Under the pieces are notes generated by a model. The model did not search any database, was not told where the DNA came from, and was given only the letters and a program-made list of their open reading frames with translations. A stretch of DNA of 12,707 bases, from assembly GCA_031265345.1 (NCBI GenBank), contig JAISCU010000377.1:1-12707 (forward strand), given 5' to 3'. Positions within the stretch are counted from its first letter, which is position 1; each line of letters begins with the position of its first letter. Below are positions 1-6,250 of this stretch, in pieces. The DNA comes from Bifidobacteriaceae bacterium. Its GTDB lineage: Bacteria; Actinomycetota; Actinomycetes; Actinomycetales; WQXJ01. The position numbers and the translations under genes were made by a program.

Positions 1-591
1 CCCGCAATCCGCCAGCCGGCGCAACACCACCTCCGCCGCGACCGCCGCCTGCGGGACCGGCCAGCCCCGCCCCGCCAGCAGACCCGCCACCGACGCCGCC
101 TGATCGCCCACGCTCGGACTCGCCGCCCCGCCATCCACGTGCTCGTCCAAGCCGGGGTGCTCGTCCAACCTGGCGAACGCCGGGTGGCGCTCCCACACCG
201 GGGTCTCCCGGTCGGAGAACCGCTCCGCGCGCCGCCCCGACAACCCGCCCCGCCGGGCGGTCTCCACCGAGCAGAGCGCCTCGTCCGCGAACTGCCGCGC
301 CGCCATCGTGGTCTTCACCGCGTGGACGATCACCGCCCACGGGTTCTCGCCCAACACCACCGACGGGTTCCGCATCGCCTCGAACGCCGCCGACCCGCCG
401 TCCGCCGGATCAAGGCCGTGCTTCGTCGCCAGCGCCGCGAACCTGTCCATCGCGTACCGGGCCAACTCGTCCGCGTCCGGATCGTCACGCCAGGCGTCCT
501 TCCCCTTCGCGTGCAACCGCAGTAGCGTCCGCCGCAGACGCTCCGGATCGTCGAACCGCGACCCGCCACCCGACGGCGCCCGCGCGGTCAC
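1..591 (-). CDS. Conserved actinobacterial mobile-element protein of unknown function (3' end beyond window)
   Basis: The frame is open from a GTG at 591 to the left edge, giving 197 codons with no stop, so the C-terminus is missing. The GTG overlaps the TGA of the upstream 146-aa gene (GTGA), which suggests translational coupling. The visible protein has an N-terminal Arg/Asp-rich part with WRDDPDADELARYAMDRF (34-51). A better conserved block follows: ENPWAVIVHAV (82-92), an LCS/ARR segment (106-114) and AERFSDRETPVWERHPAF (122-139). From memory, the pattern 'DDPWAV...LCST..ARR...ERFSDRE.P...HPA' recurs in hypothetical proteins of Streptomyces-type integrative elements and plasmids. No enzymatic motif is visible and I assign no function. 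Third codon positions are overwhelmingly G or C, as expected for real coding here. Confidence is high that it is a gene and moderate for the family. Confidence 0.75.
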   Translation of the reverse strand, partial: MTARAPSGGGSRFDDPERLRRTLLRLHAKGKDAWRDDPDADELARYAMDRFAALATKHGLDPADGGSAAFEAMRNPSVVLGENPWAVIVHAVKTTMAARQFADEALCSVETARRGGLSGRRAERFSDRETPVWERHPAFARLDEHPGLDEHVDGGAASPSVGDQAASVAGLLAGRGWPVPQAAVAAEVVLRRLADCG

Positions 592-1028
592 CTTCCCACC
601 GCCCGTCCGGACCCCGGATCCGGCTGGGGCCGGCCGAACGCCGACGGGGGCGGCAGAGACCCGGCCGAACGGCGGGCGATGCCCCTCCGGGACACCGGGT
701 TGAACCGGGCCGCCGCTGTCCGCGCCCGCTTGACGACCGCCTCCTGCCCGGCCGCGCCCCTCCCCGCCAGGCTCATCCCGCCGCGGGTCAGCAGATCAGC
801 CGCCCTCATCCACTCGATTCCGCGCCGGCCGCCAGCCTGGAGGGCGCGCCCCGCGGCGCGGCTGCCGGCCCCGGCGCCATTACCGGCGTGCTCCAAAGAC
901 GGATCCTTGTGCCGCGCCAACGCCGAGTCGCCTCCCCCTGGAGCGCCCGCTCCAGGCGGCGAGGCCGGACGGGCGGCGACCCGGCGCGGGCCGCCTCCGG
1001 TCTGACGGGGATCACTGCTGTCCTGCAC
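588..1028 (-). CDS. Small basic Ala/Gly/Arg-rich protein of mobile-element operon, function unknown
   Basis: This 146-aa frame starts at GTG 1028, with AGGAGA about 5-6 nt upstream. It overlaps the end of the DUF2637 gene by 17 nt, and its TGA lies inside the GTG of the next gene. That position and the ribosome binding site are the main evidence that it is real. The first 70 residues are low-complexity (Gly, Pro, Ala, Arg). The part around 73-110 (WMRAADLLTRGG onward, then QEAVVKRARTAAARF) could form amphipathic helices, and the tail is Arg/Ser/Pro-rich. The protein is strongly basic, so nucleic-acid binding is possible but not shown. There is no signal peptide or membrane segment. I do not recognise a family. 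Confidence 0.6.
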   Translation of the reverse strand: MQDSSDPRQTGGGPRRVAARPASPPGAGAPGGGDSALARHKDPSLEHAGNGAGAGSRAAGRALQAGGRRGIEWMRAADLLTRGGMSLAGRGAAGQEAVVKRARTAAARFNPVSRRGIARRSAGSLPPPSAFGRPQPDPGSGRAVGR

Positions 1029-2127
1029 TATGCTCTCCTGCCTGTCTCAGCCAACGGCCCACGGTGCTCGCGTTCACACCCATCCGTCCGGCTATCTCCT
1101 TGTTGCTCAAACCGGCCGTCCTCAACCGGGCCGCCTCCTCCGCCCTCGAAGTGCGCGATCCCTCCCCGACGGCACCGCCGCCCGGGGCGTCCGCGCCCCA
1201 CATCAACGCGCGCACCTCCGCCGCGCCCAACACCGGCTCCGAGCCAGACCCGCCGACCGGACGGCCGTCGGCGGGATCTGAGTCGGGGCCGAAGCCAGGA
1301 CTCTCCGAGGCGGTGTCGGGTGCAGAGGACGCGGTCCTCGGCCCGGCCCCATCTCCACCGGCCACCACCCCCGGCGGCCCGCCCGCCCCGGTGCGGTCAG
1401 CCGGTCCTGCGGCCGCCCGGCCATCCTCCGCGCGCGGTCCCTGCGGTCCGCTCTCCGAGGTGCTCGTACATTCCGACGCGGCAGCGACTGGAGCAGTGAA
1501 GCGGGGAACTCGACCCGGCCCGCGTGCCGTCCGTCCGCTTGACGGAGTAGGGCCGCCAGCGCCCACACCCCATACCGGACCGGCCGCGGGCGCCGCCGCT
1601 CGGGCCCCCCCTGGGCCCCCAACGCCGTCAGCCGAGTTGGCGCCGGGGCCAGCATGGAAGACATCCCCTGGCGCGGGCTCCAAGGCAGGCGCCTGGCTGT
1701 CCGCCCGCTGCGGGCGCGGGTCGTGGCGGGCCAGCACCACGGTCAGGTGGGTGACGGCGAGGAGCACTGCTGGCGGCACCGAGCAGACCGCCGCCGCCAG
1801 GGCCGGGGCGAGCGGCCGGCCGGCGGGCATCGCGGCCTGGACGGCGTTCGCGGTCACCGACACGGCAGCCCCGCACGTGAGCAGCAGCCACGCGTACCCG
1901 GCGCCCTTCCTGTCGCGCAGCGCGACGGCGGCAATTGTGGCGACGACGATGACGCCGTCCACGGTCAACGGCCACGCCCACGCCTGCCGGACGGCGACCC
2001 CCGCCCGTTCAGCCAGATGCGTGAGGGCGGTGAATGACAACCAGAACGCCAGGGCGGCGATGAACACCGTCCCGGTGATCCCGACGGCGAGCAGCCACCG
2101 GGGCGCCCTGCCTCCGGTCGCGTTCAC
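1012..2127 (-). CDS. DUF2637 membrane protein with C-terminal helix-turn-helix
   Basis: The protein is 371 aa from GTG 2127. That start overlaps the primase-polymerase stop by 4 nt (GTGA); an open frame further upstream only shadows the primase gene. Residues 10-132 hold about four hydrophobic segments (roughly 11-33, 52-70, 78-98, 107-131). They carry the DUF2637 signature: FWLSFTALTHLAERAG (28-43), AWAWPLTVDGVIVVATIAAV (49-68), GYAWLLLTCGAAVSVTANAV (77-96) and LLAVTHLTVVLARH (122-135). A disordered Pro/Gly/Ala/Ser linker of about 190 residues follows. A helix-turn-helix then spans about 333-362, with LSNKEIAGRMGVNASTVGRWLR (340-361). DUF2637 proteins are common in actinobacterial integrative elements and plasmids and have no settled role. 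The layout suggests a membrane-tethered DNA-binding protein, perhaps for control or localisation of the element; that is inference. Confidence 0.88.
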   Translation of the reverse strand: MNATGGRAPRWLLAVGITGTVFIAALAFWLSFTALTHLAERAGVAVRQAWAWPLTVDGVIVVATIAAVALRDRKGAGYAWLLLTCGAAVSVTANAVQAAMPAGRPLAPALAAAVCSVPPAVLLAVTHLTVVLARHDPRPQRADSQAPALEPAPGDVFHAGPGANSADGVGGPGGARAAAPAAGPVWGVGAGGPTPSSGRTARGPGRVPRFTAPVAAASECTSTSESGPQGPRAEDGRAAAGPADRTGAGGPPGVVAGGDGAGPRTASSAPDTASESPGFGPDSDPADGRPVGGSGSEPVLGAAEVRALMWGADAPGGGAVGEGSRTSRAEEAARLRTAGLSNKEIAGRMGVNASTVGRWLRQAGEHSAGQQ

Positions 2128-3062
2128 AACCCCAACCTGCCGGAGGCCGACGCCCGGAGCGTCGAGCTGGCCACTCCCGCCGCCCGCCGTGGCAGGCCCT
2201 GCCCCGCAGCGGAGTCTGGTGAGGCCGGGGCCTGTTTGGCGTGCCGGTAGGCGGACCGGATCGTCGCGGCGACCTCCGTGGCGGGCAGCCCGGCCCGTTC
2301 GGCGGCCGGCGCCAGCACGCGGGCCGCCCGGTCCATGTCCTGTCCGGCCTCGGCCATGCGGCCGGCCGCCCAATAGAGGCAGGCGTTCCGTTCCCCCTCG
2401 ACCCGGTCGGCGACCCATGCCGCCAGCCGCGACCCGTCAAGAGCCTTCCCCGGCCTTGCCGGGTGGGCGGGCTTTGCTGCGGGGCGGGGGCTCACGACGG
2501 CGCGGAGTTCAGCGGCGTCGACCGGTCCCGCGTGCTCCAACGTGCGGACGATCCGGTAAGGGGCCGCCGCGCCGTCGGGGGCGCCACCTGTCGAGGGCGG
2601 CACGACCACGTACCCGCCGTCGCCCCGGAAGTCGACATGCGCCGCGCCGCCGGCCCACGAGGGTTGCGGCCTGTCCGGGTCGGCCGGATAGTAGTAGTGG
2701 GCGCCGCCGGAGGGGGTGGCGACGACCATCGCCCACCGGTCCCCGACCCCGGCGCCCTGGGCGGCCGCGAACACCGCGAACCCGGAACCGTTTTCGCGTC
2801 GGTCCACGTCGACCACGTCGAGGCCCGACGCCGCCCCGGTCGGGACGGCGATGTTCGCGTCGGGGCGGGCCCGCCACCACGCCCCGATACGCCCTGGATC
2901 CGTGGTGGCGTCCAAGAACCCCCGAGGCGTCAAGGGGCGTTTCCCGCCCGCCACGCACGGGAACACCGGGATCCCGGCCCCCGCCAACACCAGGGCCGCC
3001 TTCGCCTTCGGCCACGTTTGGGCTTCCCGGAACGCCTCGACGGTCTTGCCGTCCACGCTCAC
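2124..3062 (-). CDS. Bifunctional DNA primase/polymerase (Prim-Pol, PF09250 type)
   Basis: This 312-aa protein starts at GTG 3062, overlapping the stop of the ArdC-like gene by 4 nt; its TGA overlaps the next GTG in the same way. An archaeo-eukaryotic Prim-Pol fold is indicated by several motifs in order. These are LAGAGIPVFPCVAGGKRPLT (26-45), WWRARPDANIAVPTG (62-76), the metal-binding D85-V-D87 in LDVVDVD (81-87), the SGGAHYYY motif (118-125), and VDFRGDGGYVVVPPS (143-157). The C-terminal third, with GERNACLYWAAGRMAEAG (223-240), resembles the helical tail often found after this domain. No helicase domain is present, so it is a stand-alone primase-polymerase. It probably primes replication of an integrative element or plasmid. 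Conservation of the acidic pair and the GxxH motif suggests an active enzyme. Family call secure; exact role inferred. Confidence 0.92.
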   Translation of the reverse strand: MSVDGKTVEAFREAQTWPKAKAALVLAGAGIPVFPCVAGGKRPLTPRGFLDATTDPGRIGAWWRARPDANIAVPTGAASGLDVVDVDRRENGSGFAVFAAAQGAGVGDRWAMVVATPSGGAHYYYPADPDRPQPSWAGGAAHVDFRGDGGYVVVPPSTGGAPDGAAAPYRIVRTLEHAGPVDAAELRAVVSPRPAAKPAHPARPGKALDGSRLAAWVADRVEGERNACLYWAAGRMAEAGQDMDRAARVLAPAAERAGLPATEVAATIRSAYRHAKQAPASPDSAAGQGLPRRAAGVASSTLRASASGRLGL

Positions 3063-3325
3063 ACCCCCAACCCCACGGGGACGGCTCGCGCCACGGCTCG
3101 TGCAACGGCGGGCGCCTGGGCCGGACTGGATCTAGGAACGGGCCAGCGGATGCAGGCGTGTTCCTGGGCATTCTTGGAGCCGAACTCAGTCTTACGCGCC
3201 GCGAATGCGACTGCCCGAACCCAGTCCTCGCCGGTCACCAGCACTTCGACGGCCCCAGCGAGCCGCTCGTGGAAAGCTTTCGGTCTCGCCTCGCTCTGGT
3301 CGCGCCAGGCCAGCTTCAACACCAT
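3059..3325 (-). CDS. Short ArdC N-terminal-like protein (possibly truncated)
   Basis: I chose ATG 3325 because GAGGAAGG (3333-3340) sits 7 nt before it; an in-frame GTG at 3358 would place that site inside the coding region. The product is 88 aa. Residues 17-61 (AFHERLAGAVEVLVTGEDWV, 17-36, then AAR, AxxxN and a P) follow the helical start of ArdC-like single-stranded-DNA-binding domains, where patterns such as 'LHEKLxxAVxxLxxSxxWxxxLxxAARFxxYSxNNxxLI..Q.P' are usual. After about residue 60 the expected 'VAGFxxWxxLGRxV' segment is absent and the sequence becomes a repetitive Ala/Arg/Val tail. It may be a shortened derivative. I checked the other two frames and found no continuation, so a simple frameshift is not evident. 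Its TGA overlaps the Prim-Pol GTG, which supports expression as first gene of the element operon. Confidence 0.55.
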   Translation of the reverse strand: MVLKLAWRDQSEARPKAFHERLAGAVEVLVTGEDWVRAVAFAARKTEFGSKNAQEHACIRWPVPRSSPAQAPAVARAVARAVPVGLGV

Positions 3326-3332
3326 CGCCGTA

Positions 3333-3340
3333 CCTTCCTC
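3333..3340 (-). promoter_or_regulatory. Ribosome binding site of the ArdC-like gene
   Basis: The minus strand reads GAGGAAGG, followed by 7 nt and then ATG at 3325. This decides the start in favour of ATG 3325 over the upstream GTG 3358. Confidence 0.6.
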
Positions 3341-3420
3341 TTGGGAACGGATGGACACCTATGAGGTGCGCGACCGCATCTCGCAGAAGCGAGCAAGACG
3401 CCCCAGCCCCAAGCCGGGTC

Positions 3421-3426
3421 TGTCAA
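3421..3426 (-). promoter_or_regulatory. Possible -35 element (TTGACA) upstream of the mobile-element operon
   Basis: A perfect TTGACA on the minus strand lies in the only gap before the left operon, with its 3' end 95 nt upstream of the ATG at 3325. The hexamers 17-19 nt downstream (GGGCGT, GCGTCT) do not resemble a TANNNT -10 box, so the promoter is only suggested. An 8-base direct repeat CCGACGCG (3449-3456 and 3471-3478, 22 nt apart) lies just upstream. It could be a regulator site or chance in GC-rich DNA. Confidence 0.25.
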
Positions 3427-3495
3427 CACGAGCCTTGAGACGACGATGCCGACGCGCCCTGTCATCAAGCCCGACGCGGCCGGATATGTTGAGGC

Positions 3496-4482
3496 TCAGG
3501 CTCCGAGAGTGAGACGAACTGGCTCGACCGTGAGACCATCCGTATCAGCCAGGAGTTCGCCCGAAGGCCCGGCGAAGGCTCGCCGGTACTCTGACGGCGA
3601 CATAGTGGTCGCCTCTCTGAAAACCCGTGCCGCCCTCGACGGATTGCTCCATCCTGCGGCGGCCGACACGGCCGCGACCGTGATGTCGGTCGTCAGCAGC
3701 AGGCGCACCATGTGCTTGACCCGCAGTAGATCCTGGTAGGCCTTCGGGGTCTTGCCGGCCTGCTCAGTGAACAGCCGCTCGAGTTGGGCGCGCGAGAGAT
3801 GCACTGTCCGCGTTAACTCGGCAAGAGACACCTGGTGGTCGAATCGCCTCCGGATCAGCCTCATAGCTTCCCTGATCTCAGGCCGCAGCGGACGAATCAC
3901 CCCGAAGCACGGCTCGGTTGGACGTTCCACCACATCAGCGTCGCTGACGAACAGGCCGTGCGCGCCCGCGCACGCCAGGTGGTCTTCGATGACCCCCAAC
4001 ACTCGGATCGCCCATGACGCCAGGCTCAGGCGGCCTACGCCCGGCTCGTGATGGGCGGTTCCCTGGGCGATCTTGTCCGCCAGACGGTCGAGGCCGGAGC
4101 CTCCGGATCGTCCCACCGTCACGACCTGGGAGGGCAGCGCCCGCTCGAACCGGCTCGCGGCGGCCCAGTGGTCGGGCAGGTTCAGGGGGTCTGCCCACCG
4201 GATCTGCTCGATCACGAATGCGGGCCGGTAGAACAGGCGGGAGACCACGATCCGCCCCTCCGGGGCTAGGCCGCACGGCACGTTCGGCAGCAGCACCACC
4301 ACATGCCCGGGCCGCACAAGCTCTTGGTCGGAGTCGTCGCGGTGAGTCAACATGCCGGTGCCCTCCCGCACCACGATCACCTCGAGCCAGTCGAACGCCG
4401 CCGGGGCGTACACCTTCCGCATGACCTGGGAGACGGCACAGAACGGCGCCCCGGGCCTTACCCTGATCGCTGGCAGAGTCAT
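3496..4482 (-). CDS. AraC-family transcriptional regulator
   Basis: The protein is 328 aa from ATG 4482, the first ATG in the gap after the glycosyltransferase; only a weak AGGCGG precedes it by 6 nt. Residues about 10-95 look like a cupin-type sensor domain, with an ExGTGMLTHR stretch near 40-48 and LVRPGHVVVLLPNVPCGLAPEG (55-76). The C-terminal DNA-binding domain spans about 200-303. Its first helix-turn-helix is near 217-237 (QVSLAELTRTVHLSRAQLERL). The second, near 268-290, includes TVAAVSAAAGWSNPSRAARVFRE. The typical MSPSEYRRAF ending is at 294-303. AraC regulators with cupin domains often sense sugars and activate adjacent catabolic genes, which would fit the GH3/GT cluster just upstream in the same direction. 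It also sits next to the mobile element, so it could be element cargo. The ligand is unknown. Confidence 0.85.
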   Translation of the reverse strand: MTLPAIRVRPGAPFCAVSQVMRKVYAPAAFDWLEVIVVREGTGMLTHRDDSDQELVRPGHVVVLLPNVPCGLAPEGRIVVSRLFYRPAFVIEQIRWADPLNLPDHWAAASRFERALPSQVVTVGRSGGSGLDRLADKIAQGTAHHEPGVGRLSLASWAIRVLGVIEDHLACAGAHGLFVSDADVVERPTEPCFGVIRPLRPEIREAMRLIRRRFDHQVSLAELTRTVHLSRAQLERLFTEQAGKTPKAYQDLLRVKHMVRLLLTTDITVAAVSAAAGWSNPSRAARVFREATTMSPSEYRRAFAGPSGELLADTDGLTVEPVRLTLGA

Positions 4483-4595
4483 GACGGCCGCCTGGTCGAG
4501 GCCTGTTCCAGCCGAGGAGCCCGCAGCCAGGGTGATCGGGCGGCGGTTCTTCTGGGCTTGGCGCTGGTGTCCGAGGTCACTGCGCTGCCGGCGGG

Positions 4596-5609
4596 TCAGT
4601 TGAAACCGACGGCCTTTTGGGCCGCATGGTAGATCGCGATGGACACCCGCCGACCGAGGCGGCCCGGCAGGTTGCTGGCCACGCCGTACGGCGTGCGGCG
4701 GAGTTCCGCGTGAAGGTCCACCGATGTGTGCCGGATGTGCGACCACAGGTCGGCCTTCGCCTGGAGGGCGTCGGGCGTGTCGGCCAGGACGGACATGAGG
4801 GACGAGACCGCCGTGATGATCGCCAGGTAATGCACGCGATAACGGCGCAGGCGCGACTCGGTGCCAGGGTCGGCGGCCAAGTGGTCCACCATGAGCCGGT
4901 TGACGTGGAACTGCTGATCCAGCCGCGTCAGCATGACGTCCTCGGCCACCGACTGGTCCGGGCGGCCGATGCTGTAGTGATAGAGATCACTGTCGAGGTA
5001 GAAAAGCGTCTGGACCTGGCTGAGCGGAACGAACGCGTAGAGGCTGTCGACGTAGAAGCAGTGCTCCGGGAGGATGATGCCGGAACTCCTGACGATCTCG
5101 GTGCGATAGGTGAGCGAGTGCATGAGCAAGTAGTCCTTCAGGCCGAAGCGGCCGGTTCCGGACCACGCGACCATCTGTCGCGGCGGGAGCGCCGATGCAT
5201 AGCGGACGGCCGATTTGACGGTCCTGCCGGCCTTGTCGTAGACGAAGTTCGTCACAACCAGGTCGGACCCGCGAGCCGGTCCGGCTAGCGTCGCGAGCAA
5301 CTGCCGGTAGCCGTCCCGGTCGAGCCAGTCGTCGGCGTCGACGACGCGGACGAACTGCCCTCGCGCCTCCCTCAGCCCCGTATTGACGGCGCCGCCATGG
5401 CCCCTGTTGGCCTGGCGCACGAGACGGACCCGGCCGGCCTCGTTCTTGGCGAAGGCCGTCGCGATGGCTGCGGTGTCGTCAGTCGATCCGTCATCGACCA
5501 CGACGACCTCGACGGCATCGCCCATTCCCGTCACCGAGTCGAGGCAGCGCGCGAGGTGGGGGGCCGCGTTGTAGGCCGGCACCACGATCGTGAGCAAAAC
5601 GTCGGACAC
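4596..5609 (-). CDS. Family 2 glycosyltransferase
   Basis: This 337-aa protein starts at GTG 5609, 2 nt after the GtrA-like stop, so the two are almost certainly co-translated. A GT-A fold is shown by LLTIVVPAYNAAPHLARCLD (5-24), the nucleotide-binding VVVDDGSTDDT (36-46), NRGHGGAVNTGLREARG (68-84) and the metal-binding DADDW (91-95). The C-terminal half, with a YVDSLYAFVPL block, SIGRPDQSVAEDVM and RLDQQFHVNRLM, resembles a GT2 subgroup that I recall mainly from Firmicutes and bifidobacteria beside GtrA proteins. There is no C-terminal pair of membrane helices, unlike many GtrB-type polyprenyl-phosphate sugar transferases, so it may transfer sugar directly to a membrane-associated acceptor. 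Donor and acceptor cannot be read from the sequence. It is the last gene of the cluster. Confidence 0.9.
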   Translation of the reverse strand: MSDVLLTIVVPAYNAAPHLARCLDSVTGMGDAVEVVVVDDGSTDDTAAIATAFAKNEAGRVRLVRQANRGHGGAVNTGLREARGQFVRVVDADDWLDRDGYRQLLATLAGPARGSDLVVTNFVYDKAGRTVKSAVRYASALPPRQMVAWSGTGRFGLKDYLLMHSLTYRTEIVRSSGIILPEHCFYVDSLYAFVPLSQVQTLFYLDSDLYHYSIGRPDQSVAEDVMLTRLDQQFHVNRLMVDHLAADPGTESRLRRYRVHYLAIITAVSSLMSVLADTPDALQAKADLWSHIRHTSVDLHAELRRTPYGVASNLPGRLGRRVSIAIYHAAQKAVGFN

Positions 5610-5611
5610 GG

Positions 5612-6250
5612 CTAGGCGGCGCCCTCGGATCCGGGACCGGCCGGCGCGGCCACGACCGGCGCGGTCTCAGGCCGTCGTCGGAAGATGACCTTGAAGATCG
5701 GGAAGAAGACCCAGAACGAGATGGCCGCGTTGATGATCATCGTGATCACATCGGCGGCGGTCTCGCCGTTGCTGCCCCAACCCCAGGTCTCGATCAGTAA
5801 GCGGTAGATCGGAGCTTTGTAGAGGCCCTGGAGGGCCGCGGCGACGAGCGTGATGACGACATAGGCGACGGCGTACCAGAACGCCGCCTTGGCGACGGAA
5901 CTGTTCGACTTGAACGTGATGTTGCGTTGGGCGAAGAAGTTGATGACCTGGGCGATGAGGAGGGTGATCTCGACTGCCAGGAAGTACGCCAGCCCGCCGC
6001 CGCCGTCGGGCAGCGCGCCGGCGGCGTAGTCGAACACGTAGTAGGGCGAGCCGGAGGGGTTGGTGCCCACATGCCAGATTTGGAAGGCCTGGCCGATCAG
6101 AGAGGTGCGCCCGAACCAGGCTTTGAACATGGGCATGAGTGCGAGTTGCAGCACGGTCACGCCGTTGGAGATGATGAAGAAGACGACGAATTGGGCCAGC
6201 GTCGGCCGCTTCTCGGCGAACCGCCCCCACCACGCCCGCAGTTTTGTCAT
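5612..6250 (-). CDS. GtrA-like four-helix membrane protein
   Basis: The protein is 212 aa from ATG 6250, which overlaps the GH3 stop as ATGA; GGAGG lies 7 nt before the start. Four hydrophobic segments are visible: about 18-42, 86-108, 123-144 and 166-190. QVINFFAQRNITFKSN (101-116), after the second segment, is the characteristic GtrA-family 'NFxxxRxxTF' motif. GtrA proteins (PF04138) are thought to help move polyprenyl-linked sugars across the membrane, or to anchor the partner transferase; the mechanism is not settled. The loop between segments 1 and 2 (about 43-85) is longer than in minimal GtrA proteins, and the C-terminal tail is Pro/Ala-rich. The immediately following GT2 gene is the expected partner. 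Confidence 0.87.
   Translation of the reverse strand: MTKLRAWWGRFAEKRPTLAQFVVFFIISNGVTVLQLALMPMFKAWFGRTSLIGQAFQIWHVGTNPSGSPYYVFDYAAGALPDGGGGLAYFLAVEITLLIAQVINFFAQRNITFKSNSSVAKAAFWYAVAYVVITLVAAALQGLYKAPIYRLLIETWGWGSNGETAADVITMIINAAISFWVFFPIFKVIFRRRPETAPVVAAPAGPGSEGAA

Noticed and set aside
2128..2418. Upstream extension of the DUF2637 protein
   Set aside because: It reads the Prim-Pol gene in a second frame and adds a low-complexity region without membrane segments. GTG 2127 with a 4-nt overlap fits the neighbours.
3059..3180. Frameshift in the ArdC-like gene
   Set aside because: Reading the other two minus-strand frames from about 3200 gave no VAGF/WxxLGR-like continuation, so truncation or divergence is likelier than a single indel.
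1064..3364. Plus-strand open frame of 766 codons
   Set aside because: It is antisense to the DUF2637, Prim-Pol and ArdC-like genes, and the product is Pro/Arg/Ala-rich low-complexity sequence. The same applies to the plus-strand frame at 2241-3512.
3380..3393. Small hairpin as terminator of the AraC gene
   Set aside because: It has only a 5-bp stem with a 4-nt loop and no T-tract, and it lies over 100 nt past the stop.
4483..4746. N-terminal extension of the AraC regulator into the glycosyltransferase
   Set aside because: The added 88 residues are Arg/Pro/Gly-rich shadow sequence partly antiphase to the GT2 end; AraC homology starts after ATG 4482.
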